DNA from: Apricaphanius iberus
Taxonomy: Eukaryota; Chordata; Actinopteri; Cyprinodontiformes; Aphaniidae
DNA: 64,000 bases
NCBI GenBank assembly: GCA_028564705.1
Contig: JAPXFQ010002822.1
Coordinates: forward strand, 1,116,001 to 1,180,000
Reading direction: 5' to 3'
The notes beneath the pieces are model-generated. The model ran no database searches. It worked only from the letters and a program-made list of their open reading frames with translations, and had not been told where the DNA came from. How positions within the stretch are numbered: position 1 is the stretch's first letter; every line of letters starts with the position of its first letter. The position numbers were made by a program, and so were the translations under genes. This document shows, one piece after another, positions 9,659-21,600 of this stretch.

Positions 9659-12600
9659 CTGAAAACAAATGAGAAACTCAGCTGCATGCTGGGTAAAATG
9701 AGCGGCTTGGCGCCACCTCCCAGAGCCAGGTAGGTCCAGACCTGGGCCCTCATTTATCAAACGTTCGTAGAAAATGGCCTATATTCTCTCCTACGAATAA
9801 AATCTGGAATGTTCCTACGAACTTTCAAAAGTCGGATTTATGAAATGTGCAGTGGCCACTCGTATGAATGTTCCTCCCCAATCACCTGTTAAATTTTGCA
9901 CGTTTGTACGTAGTTCTTAGTGAACATTCTCCGTCATTTGCATACAGAAATGCCCTCAATTAACCATATTTGGTAGTACCACATCATCTGTCACATGCAT
10001 TAAGTCCTTGTGTTCTTTCTTAAAATAAGGGCCAGGAGAGCTAATACAGGAATTTCCGTGACGCTGAGATTGATGTGAAACATAGGTGGGGCAATAACAA
10101 AGTATTCATAATGAACAGACTTTAAAAGATTCTCATAGTTAATACAAATTCATTTAAACCGTTTTTGCCATCAGAAATGGCTTCATGCAGGGAATATGGA
10201 GCCGTTATATCTCTTCTGCAGAGCAGACAAAAAATGTGGCAAAGAATTGTGTAATTTGCGGTTATTAATTTCTGTGGAAACCGTCAACTTATTTTAACAC
10301 AAAGAACTTTAAATTCATACAGAACATTACTGTTTGGTTCTATCAACCAGAAAAAAGACAACAAAGGTCAGACAACACTTCCATCCACTCACTGCTGTAA
10401 AAGATCTTTTCTGTCAAACTGTAGCTCAGTTTAGGTCAAAGATACTTACCAAATTAGGATTAGCTTCAAAAACCAAGTGTTACAACTTCTCATTTATGAT
10501 TGCTCAGCCAGTGTGAATGAGGCTTCAGAGATACAACAGGATGTATGGATGCTGAACTAGCTATGTTGCTACGGGGTTGGTAAGTAATAAATGCTTGTTC
10601 CGAGGTTATGTGTTCGGTCGGGCATGATGTGATACAGTGCCAGGAAAACTGATGGTTTACCAACTGACACACAGTAGGTTTGATGTTTTGTTGTTTTGGC
10701 TGGTGAGCGTGTAAAATCATTAGTAAACTTATTCAAATGCTCTCCATAGAAATGCGTTTTTATGACAGTGACGTTATGCTGCAAGCCTTGAGAGGGCGAC
10801 AGAGGGAAAATACCTGCAAAGAGATACTTTACTCCTACTTTAGTAATTTCTAAAATGAAAAACTTACTTTTACTGGAGTAAAGATATATTGAAGGAGTGC
10901 TACTCTTGAGAACAATTTCTGGGTACTCCATCCTTTGCTTATTAGGGCTCAGCGACTAGATTTGATAGCATTTTACCCAATCAGAAACTGAAAAGACAGA
11001 CAACCAGAAGAACCATGATCTTTGTAATATTAGGAAGTACCTGCATCTACCCTTCCGCTCACATCTTAATCACCTCCAGTTTCTCAAAAGTTAGAATCTA
11101 CTCGGGTTTTTTTTTCTATGATAAAAAGAAGACATCTTTAACATGAAAACAATTACAGATGTGGAAACATAACCTACAGTAGCTCTGGACAGCTGGGACA
11201 GCTACTACATTATATCTGTCCTTAAAGTACTAGTTCACATGTACACGTCACGTGGTGTGCCTCAGGGTTCAGTTTTAGGCCCAGTGCTTTTTAGTCTTTA
11301 TATGCTCCCTCTTGGCAGTGTCATCAGAAGACATGGAGTTAACTTTCACAGTTATGCTGATGATTGTATGTGTCCTGACGAAGACCAGGAGGCGGGAGCA
11401 CATTATACCGGTCTTAAAATCACTGCATTGGCTCCCCGTATGTTTTAGGATAGATTTGAAGTTCTTTTAATGGTTTTTAAGTGTCTTAATGGTCTTGGGC
11501 CTTTTTATCTTTCAGAAATGTTTTTACTACATGAACCCTCGACGTCTCTGCACTCCTCTGGCAGCCTACTTGTCATACCCAAAGTCAGGACACGGATTCA
11601 TGGTGAAGTGTCCTTCAATTATTATGATCCTCACCTCTAACAGGCTGCCGGAGGACCTAATGACCACAAACATGGTTCACGTTTTTAAGAGTAGGCTCAA
11701 GACTTTTTAACAGCTTTTGACTGATTATTTAGTATCTGTTTAATTGCCATGCATGTTTTATTTGATTGAATTTTTAGTTTAGCTTTTAGCTTCGGTGCTC
11801 TCCAGATAGTGCTTGGGTGGAGGTTGGGGTCTTAGCCTTCCCTCTGCTGGGCGCCCTGGGTCAGTGCCTTTGCTGCTGCTGCCAATGCAGATGGCCCCCG
11901 TGATACCGTTTCCTGGCTCATCCACACTCACCCTATTGTTGCTTTTGTTTACTGTTGCTTTTAAGTAGGTGCATGCATGCACGGGAGATGGGGGGTGGTT
12001 AGTATTTGTGATGTTTTTATTTTGGGTTTTGAGAAGACTTGTAGTTTGAAAAGCGCTTTATAAATAAAGTTTAATTTCATTTGGTTCGGTAAAATGTCCT
12101 AAAATCTAGTGGCTGAGCACGAATACACAACGGAGGAGTGATGATGTTGCAGTAACCTACATGCACAGTGTTCAGTGAGACCTGCTTGAGGCAGCTTCTT
12201 CCCCAACGTCTCTCTCATCCAAGCCATTCATAATCTAAACCTGGGAGAAATCATTCTAGTCTGGGAAAAAGGTAGCATGTAGCGACCACCTGCACTTTTG
12301 AAAATATCCACATATGAATCTTGTAAATTTAACACATATCTTAGAAGGCTTTTATTTTCTGTCAGGAATAAATGATTTAAAACCTCACAACCCAGTCAAC
12401 TAGTTGCAACTAGTTGTTTGACAGTTTTGGATCACGTCCCACTATCTTAGCGAGGTTTCTCTTAGAGACCTCTGATAACTTATGACTTTTCAGAGTCACT
12501 TAAATCTCTTTTTTGACCAATCTAGTCTAAAGAAAATAAGCTGGATAATAATTATGCACACCTTGATATTGTCTGTTGACCTGCTTAGGCTACAGCCTAA

Positions 12601-15600
12601 TTCGTTACAAAGATACACATCACTGCCATCATTTAATTCAAGTTTATCCAGCTAGGAGTCGGATAATACTCCTAAATATGATGATCAAAATTGAGCAGTT
12701 AGTTCTTGTTTATTCGTTAGGGACCAGGAGATTCGTTACCTGCCGAAGCTGAGCCAGGCCTCTCAGGATCTCCTGCTGCCGCTGGGAGTTATGCAGCACC
12801 TCCGGGTGCAGGAGTGGGTCTCGAGAAGATGCTGAGCTCTCAGTAGGAGGAGGAGGACCTGACCAGAAGAAAGGTAGTGTGACTTTACCCCGATTCTCTA
12901 AACTCGTTACATTTGACCAGATGACAGGAGCCTCAAAGGACACAACTCTGGTATAGAGCAGCCGTCCTGATAGATGCAAAAACTCAACACAGGCTTAAAA
13001 TGCTTAAGGATGAGATAACTTTGTTGTAAACTGCTTACAATTCATTTAAAAAACACGTTTTGAAAGCATTTAACTGGTTCTGGTCATCCAGATCTAAAGC
13101 TTATAAAATATTGGTTTGGCTCTGGAAAAAAAAAAAAACAATGTTCTGGTCTCATTTTGGAGGGTACAAAGTGACCCCCTTCAGGTGGTCAACGCCAGAA
13201 ATGCAGGAAAATGACAGGTTGGTACCAGCACTGATCAGAAACAGTTCATTCGGAACATCCTGAGTTCAGTTTTTCTGAGAGCTTAAAGTGGACAGATCAT
13301 GCTTTCAAATTCTTCCTTTTTCCATCTAAATCATTCAGTTATGGTATAAAAAGAGTGGAACTGCAATTCTTAGGTCTGCATTACTTGTTATTATAGCTCT
13401 ACAGGCTCCTCTTCCACCCCTGTTCTGAGTAGTCGAGATAAGTCATTTTGGTGCAGTCTCTTTACATCCAATTGGGGGCGCTGCATACCCCGCTCCCCTA
13501 CAAGTCGCAAAGCTTACCATGAATATTTCCAGAGATTAATTGTAAAAACTACACATTGCCACTTCAAGCAAGCAGACTACATGAAAAATAAAGAAAAACG
13601 CAATTTTACAGGAACAGATGTTGACCGCATTACTGACAACACTTTAACAGAAACCACTTGTCAGATAGCACGTAATTATAGTTACGCTACTATAATGGGA
13701 TAAATAAGTCTTCAATTCTATTCAGTTCCGTCATTCCCATTGTCGGAAGGAACAGACCACTCAATAAAACAAAGTATTTCAGAAAATCCTTCTTGATCCT
13801 GGTGGTGGTTACCAAAGCTATCTAGTCCTTCCCACAAAACAAAAGATACTTTCCCCACAGATGCGGGTAAACTATAGGGGAAAATAAAACGTAACCAGGC
13901 ACTTCGCAGAGGTTCTGTTGCTAGAGGACGGCGTAAAAAACCATGTGGGTGAATAATCAAACATTTTAACTGTTCCACTTGTACAATCGGCATTCCTGAA
14001 CTTGGACTACAACTCAACTCACTGTGAGAAACAAAGATGGCGGATTCACTCAAAGTTTAGTCGGAGGAGGTCTATGACCTTGTTTAGCAGTTCTTGTAAA
14101 AGTAAGTTAAAAAAATAATAGTAATAGATAGAGAAAACTGAACGGCTTGAGAAATATGACCAAAATGGTATACAAAAGTATCTCCACTAGACCTGCTAGT
14201 CTAAGTGGAAAAAAAGAAAAATATAGATTTGTGAGTTGTTTTTTTCCAGTTGAAAAATCTATCAGGGTCCATGTCCCTCAGAAGTTTCTGAATAAATATG
14301 CGCAATTATAAGGTGGACATCAGCCACCATGGAGCTGCTGGTGATTTATAAATTAGACCGGTGACCTGTGCAATGAGCTGCATTACATTTTTAAAAACAA
14401 CAAATAAACTATTGAGATATACAAAATACATTATTACCCTTTTAATTAAATGCACATTAAACTATTTAACATTTTCAATAAGTATTAAATAATAAATTGC
14501 AGGTAACTTTGTGGCCATCAGCTTATATAAGCACACATATAATTGAAGCAAGTGGAACATTTTAGTTTTACTGTTCAATATTTTGAACGTCAGTTTTTCT
14601 TAAATTTTTTATTATTATTATTTTTATTTTTTTATATTTCCCTTTTGTGTAGTATTGTATATAAGATCCCCTATTGATAGTCAATGTAAATAAGAAACCT
14701 CCATATATTCATTGTATTTAAGATTTTTAATTCCTGTGTGCTCATTTCCTGCCTATTCTGAGAGCTGATTGTAACTAGTGAATTTCTCCATTGTGAGATT
14801 AATAAAGACTTATCTTATATTAAAATGTCCAGGGCAGATATTTTAGTCAGGTCAAATGGTAAAAAATGTCTATCACTTAACCAGTCAAAATAAGAACTAT
14901 GAACAAGTGACTTGGTGTTTTGCAGACTGTCAGCGCCATGTGGAAGTACAAAATGTCTATGTTCTTTATTTAAAGTGTTGTAAACAAAAATATAGGTTTT
15001 ATATGGAGCATTGAGGTCGAAGAAGAAAGGTAGCAGTAAAAATTTTTTTTTTTGATTTACACGTTTCAAAGGTATTATGGTATAGATGAGCAGGGCTCAA
15101 GAGAACATCTATGATGAAATACTTGGCCATAGCAGTACCAATATTCATCGGTGTACCTTTATTTACACGAGCACCCCCTCCCCCCATTACAATTTACATG
15201 ATATGTCCCCTTTAAGAGGAAAAACTGTCTTAATTGAAGACATTTTTAAGGCTGATGTGCTCCTGCATGTTTTTGCTCGGCCTAACCTGGGTGTGTCCTG
15301 GGTGGCGGCGTGTCAGCGGGCTCCAGGGGGTTCAGGCTAAAGACCTCAGCGGTCCGAAGGTAAGGAATGAACTCCAGAGCTAGAGGAGGAGAGCTGGAAG
15401 TCGGCTGGCTCTCGACTTCAGGTTTGATGGCGGGGACAGGCGGGGAGCGCCCTCTGGAGGGTGAGACGATCTGTTTAAACCTCTTTAACATACAATAATT
15501 AGGACATTTAACTGGTCTGTCTGTATCAAATTATTGTTTTTTATTCGTTTAACTCCAATCATTTAAATTCCAGTTTGCAGAAGGAGGCTTTAAAATCACT

Positions 15601-18600
15601 CCAGTCTCAATCCTAGGACTACATCATCAAGGAAGGAGGTTGGAGCTGCTCACCGGTCCGCGTTGGTGGCCGTGTGGTGGTGGTTCTGCCCTCTGAAACT
15701 AGAATCCACCTGAAACATTAGCTCTCATCAACAACCAATCACAGAAGACCTGGCAGATGATTTTAGTCTCATTTTGAAGTAGTTTTGCACCTTCTTAACA
15801 GGATTGGTTCTCGTCTGCTGGCTGTTGGGGCAAAGACGAGCCTCCTGGTTCTGAGGAGTTGGCTCGGTTCTGGTCAGACGGGTCCTCTCCTGCAGGGCTA
15901 GGAGCTCGGCCTGCCTTCTTAATCGGCTCTCCTGTCTGTTCTTCTGCAGGGCGACCGGGTAGCGCTCCGAAGCAGGGACGAACCGCCGGCTTGGCCTGGA
16001 CAATTACAGGAAATTTTGTTTAACTTGCTAAGAACGTTGACCTCGTTTCTGAAGGGTGTTTCAGTCATTTAAGACTCTTAACTGTTTAAAAGATGAGAGA
16101 ACCTGGTTAAAATAAACATTTCCTGAATGAAAGGACTCTGCTTTGGCATCTTGGCTCCTTACACTCTCTCTGCTGTTGAGGATCTTGGTTTCATTGTTGA
16201 TTGTTTTAAACTAGACAAACAGATCTCTGTAGTTGTTAAATGACTAAACATGTATCCCCAATTTGGGCTAAAAGTAAAACCAGACCTCTCGATCAAAGAT
16301 GACGAAAAGGGGATTCATGCACTAATCTCAATTCTGGACTACTTTAAACCTTTGATCAGTCATTATAGCTGGGAAAAAAAAGATTTGGCAGCCTGCTGCA
16401 CTCGAAAGGTCCCCCTGCTTAAGCCATCAAATATGAAGGCCCGTCTAAAAACCGTCCAATCTGCTTAGGAGTTGATTTAAAGCTCCTACTACTGAAGCCT
16501 TAAATGGTTTAACCCAGTCAGGATTATGTGATCTTCTCAACATCTACAGTCCACTGAGAGGTCTCCATGGAGTTAGACCCATATGGACCTGATTTGCTTA
16601 TTCATCGACTTTATTCGTTTTCTTTCTCAGTTATTTCATAGTCTTGACATCTTTAAGTGGCTGACTGAACTGCATTTTTCACGAATTTCCATGAAGGAGA
16701 CCTTTAAAGGAGCAACAATAGAATATAATAGAATCAACTTGTCATTTTAACTCGTTATTTTGGTATTGGTAGAAATAAGTTCTGGTTTTTGGTGAAAAAT
16801 CTGGCTATTTTTGATAAAAATAACTGAGCAGCTGTAGTAAACTAGTTATTTTTACTAAATGTGGAGTGTTTCCACCTTTGTGTGTTCCACTCGGGCCTCG
16901 TCTTGGTTCTCCGGCTCCTCTCACTCCTGGCGAACAGCTCGTACTGATCTTCTCCTGCCGGCAGACTGATGTTCTTCTTTTCAGCTCTGGCTGCACGGCT
17001 GCTGCTGTTCGGAGGCTCAGCAGAATCAGGGGGAGGTGTGTGGTTCTCCACAGAGACATCCGGGGTCTGAACTCTGTCTGCTGCAAGTGGGAGAGGAGGA
17101 GGAGGAGTAGTGTCCTCTGGTCACGGAGAGAAGAGGAGATGTAATCAAACCTGAAGCAGGAAGATGAGAGAATGTGTCCATCTGCACCAGGAGGGAACAG
17201 CATCTTACCTGTCTGAACAGATGAATCTTTATAGAAGGGCAATGAACTGAAGCCGTTCTCCACACATCCAGCCAGCCTGGTGACAGCTGAACACACAAAT
17301 ACAACACCAGAATTTAGAAAAGTTTTTGTTTGGTTCCTTCGGAAACAAACTTAAGATCCATCTTTGAAACAAATGGTTAAGAGCCAGTTAAGTTTGAGTG
17401 ATGGAGCCATTTTAATGCAGCCCCTCACCCACCTCTGGGCTCAGACGTGTCCTCCGGCCTGCTGTCCTCTGGCTGCTCCTCCTGAGGGACTGGATCCTTC
17501 TGAGGGGACAAAGTCAAAGCTCAACAAAGGCACCACATATCCACGAACCACTAGTGACGCCTGTTGATCCCCAACCTTCTTCTTCAGCCTCTCCAGCTCA
17601 TACTGCTTCTGCTGCTTCTCCCTCTCCAACGCAACCCTCTTCTCTTCCTCCTCTTCCTCCTGTCTCCTCCTCGCCTCTTCCTGTTCCCTCTGCTTTCTGC
17701 GTTCCTCCATCTGGGCATCGATGGCTCTCTAACAATAAAGCAAAGACATAGCAGATAAAATGCGATGTAAAAGGAGGTTTTCCTCCATCTTTGTGGTCCT
17801 ACCTGCTGCTCCAGCTGCTTGAGCCTCCTCCTCTCCCTCTCCTCTATCTGAGCAGGATCCAGCAGGGAGGTCATGGTCCTCAGATAGCTGCAGGAGGCAG
17901 AAGGAGACACACTAAATTCACTCATAACACAGAATCCTCTCAACTGCGCTGCCAGCTTTGCTTTAAGGAGCTTGAAACTATTAGAGAGGACAAGAAAAGA
18001 AGAATTTTAAAGAGAAAATATATATTTAAAATATTTGTTTTATTAGACATTAACAGAAAACATTTAACATATTGTGATCTTGTAGTTAAAAACTATAAAC
18101 ATCTAAAAGTTTTCTTCATCAGTCCCTTTATTCTAAAATCTGAAGAATTTGAGGCTTTAAAATCTGGCCAGGATTATTTTACTTCAGACAGACTCATTGA
18201 AGCATAGCTTTTGATTTGTGGTGCGATTATTATTATTTTTTTTGTAGATGTAGCGATGCTTTGTTAAACATCTGGACCCGACCCAAAGGTCCAGTTCAAA
18301 ACCATGACCTAAGAGGATCCAAAGGCCAAACAAACTGAAATTGTCGCAATTAAAAACCCCTGTTAAGAGTTTTTTGTCTTTATTTAACCCTCTTAACCTC
18401 CTCGTGCGTTTTTTTGCGCAAGCAGGCGTGTTTTTGTAAATAATTTTGGCTGTGCTAATGCAATTTATGTAATTTTTTCTGAGGTTGTGTATTTTTTGGG
18501 AACTTAACAAAAAGTATTAAATTATTTTACTTACGCCATTTAATATAATGCTGGCGTCATTAAGTAGCGTTTTTCCTCCTCAGTCATTTTTTTGCGCCAT

Positions 18601-21600
18601 TGACTCCCATGTAAACTATATACACTACCGTTCAAAAGTTTGGGGTCACCCAAACAATTTTGTGTTTTCCATGAAAAGTCAACACTTATTCACCACCATA
18701 CGTTGTGAAATGAATAAAAAATAGAGTCAAGACATTGACAAGGTTAGAAATAATGATTTTTATTTGAAATAAGATTGTTTTTACATCAAACTTTGCTTTC
18801 ATCAAAGAATCCTCCATTTGCAGCAATTACAGCATTGCAGACCTTTGGCATTCTAGCTGTTAATTTGTTGAGGTAATCTGGAGAAATTGCACCCCACGCT
18901 TCTAGAAGCAGCTCCCACAATTTGGATTGGTTGGATGGGCACTTCTTGCGTACCATACGGTCAAGCTGCTCCCACAACAGCTCAACGGGGTTCAAATCTG
19001 GTGACTGCGCTGGCCACTCCATTACCGATAGAATACCAGCTGCCTGCTTCTTCTCTAAATAGTTCTTGCACAATTTCGAAGTGTGTTTTGGGTCATTGTC
19101 CTGTTGTAGGATGAAATTGGCTCCAATCAAGCGCTGTCCACTGGGTATGGCATGGCGTTGCAAAATGGAGTGATAGCCTTCCTTATTCAGAATCCCTTTT
19201 ACCCTGTACAAATCTCCCACCTTACCAGCACCAAAGCAACCCCAGACCATCACATTACCTCCACCATGCTTAACAGATGGCGTCAGGCATTCTTCCAGCA
19301 TCTTTTCAGTTGTTCTGCGTCTCACAAACGTTCTTCTTTGTGATCCAAACACCTCAAACTTGGATTCATCCGTCCACAGCACTTTTTTCCAGTCTTCCTC
19401 TGTCCAATGTCTGTGTTCTTTTGCCCATCTTAATCTTTTTCTTTTATTGGCCAGTCTCAGATATGGCTTTTTCTTTGCCACTCTGCCCTGAAGCCCAGAA
19501 TCCCGCAGCCGCCTCTTCACTGTAGATGTTGACACTGGTGTTTTGCGGGTACTATTTAATGAAGATGCCAGTTGGGGACCTGTGAGGCGTCTGTTTCTCA
19601 AACTAGAGACTCTAATGTACTTATCTTCTTGCTCAGTTGTGCAACGCGGCCTCCCACTTCTTTTTCTACTCTGGTTAGAGCCTGTTTGTGCTGTCCTCTG
19701 AAGGGAGTAGTACACACCGTTGTAGGAAATCTTCAATTTCTTAGCAATTTCTCGCATGGAATAGCCTTCATTTCTAAGAACAAGAATAGACTGTCGAGTT
19801 TCAGATGAAAGTTCTCTTTTTCTGGCCATTTTGAGCGTTTAATTGACCCCACAAATGTGATGCTCCAGAAACTCAATCTGCTCAAAGGAAGGTCAGTTTT
19901 GTAGCTTCTGTACCGAGCTAAACTGTTTTCAGATGTGTGAACATGATTGCACAAGGGTTTTCTAATCATCAATTAGCCTTCTGAGCCAATGAGCAAACAC
20001 ATTGTACCATTAGAACACTGGAGTGATAGTTGCTGGAAATGGGCCTCTATACACCTATGTAGATATTGCACCAAAAACCAGACATTTGCAGCTAGAATAG
20101 TCATTTACCACATTAGCAATGTATAGCGTGTGTTTCTTTAAAGTTAAGACTAGTTTAAAGTTATCTTCATTGAAAAGTACAGTGCTTTTCCTTCAAAAAT
20201 AAGGACATTTCAATGTGACCCCAAACTTTTGAACGGTAGTGTCAAAAATAAGGACATTTCAATGTGACCCCAAACTTTTGAACGGTAGTGTATTTATAAT
20301 AAGCCTAAATATGAGCATAAATAGTTTTTTTCCATGTTCTGTTTGGGTTTCTACAAATGTCACAGACTTAAATTTAAGTTTTTACTGATTTAGATCAGAT
20401 GGAATATTTTCTCTATTTATGGCAGGGCCATGTCTAAACCTCCTATTTAGATTGTAGGACTTTTGAGGGGCCTTGCCCTCTGACTGCACAGTGTAACATA
20501 TATTTCGAAAAAAAACTGTTTGGGTGTATTTGAGAGATGACATACAATAATGTGCATGTGTGATTTGAAATATTTTGGTATGCATTTTTGTGCAGTTGTC
20601 CTCCAAAATTTAGTCCTCATGTAAAAGTAAAAATCAGCAAATGGTCTGAAAACCACCATTTTATACATGTTTTCTGTGTGACCTTGTGCACCTGTGCATC
20701 CATGTAAAGTTCAAAGTGCTTCATAATTCTTCAGATGAAAGACTTGTGTTTACTTTTTCAGAAGGTTAGAGTGGGTGGGGGGACTGGTATGTGTGGGGAG
20801 GGCGGTGTTCTTATGTACTCTGTTCAAATTTTATATTTTCATCAATGCCTTGCTGTATATGAAAAATCATTCAATATGCTGCAAAAATTCTAAAACATAC
20901 CAAGATATTTACTGTTGCATATTATAATATCAACATCTAAAAAGCAGATGTAAGCATTTAATCTGAGCATGAGAACAAGATTCTCATGGATTAACTTCAA
21001 AGACGCAGGCTAGAGAATAAACAAAAAACAACACTTGAGCGGCTAGGTTTGTTTACACAGGTGTCCTTGCTGAAACAAAGCTTTTATACCTGACTCAGAT
21101 AAAGTTTTCTTTTTCTTTCTACCTCAACCATGAGAAGAAGGTACAACGCAGTTGAAGCCCTAGAATTTTCTGCGGGAATTTAATGAGGATGCTGCGCAAA
21201 CTTCATCCACGGAGGACAGCACTTCTGATGATGAAGTGGATGATGAAACATTTGCTCCGGTGCCTGATTGTGATGAGGAAGCAGAAGATGATTCAGGTGA
21301 GGAGATGGAGGAGGGAGAAGGGAAAACACGTCCTTCATGGATTTCAAGGAGCGGGATCACCTGGTCCCCGACGCCTGATGTGCGCATTCCTTTTCGGCCA
21401 CTAAACATCCGCCGTCCCGGGATCACCCACTATGCGATTAGCCGAATTACCTGCCGCTGCCAAACCCGACGTTGGCCCATGTCAACATTATAGATGTGAG
21501 CGCCTACAACGCCCTGGTCTGGTGGCTGTCCATAGAACCGGCCTGGAACCTACCAAAAAATAACTTTCGAAGAAGGCTCTTCTTGGAGGAGCTCGGGAGC

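Larger units (their letters stand above)
18623..20290 (-). mobile_element. Tc1-like transposon with intact transposase, nested in piggyBac
   Basis: TA dinucleotides flank it (18621-18622 and 20291-20292). The terminal repeat CACTACCGTTCAAAAGTTTG plus GGGTCAC at the left is matched by the inverse at the right, about 27 bp identical. The right terminus is present twice because of a 49-bp tandem duplication. The complete 347-codon transposase frame is on the minus strand, the same strand as ccdc66. The insertion is younger than the piggyBac element around it. Confidence 0.92.

Noticed and set aside
17554..17758. Pro/Leu-rich plus-strand frames
   Set aside because: Antisense of the Glu/Arg-rich coiled-coil exon of ccdc66.
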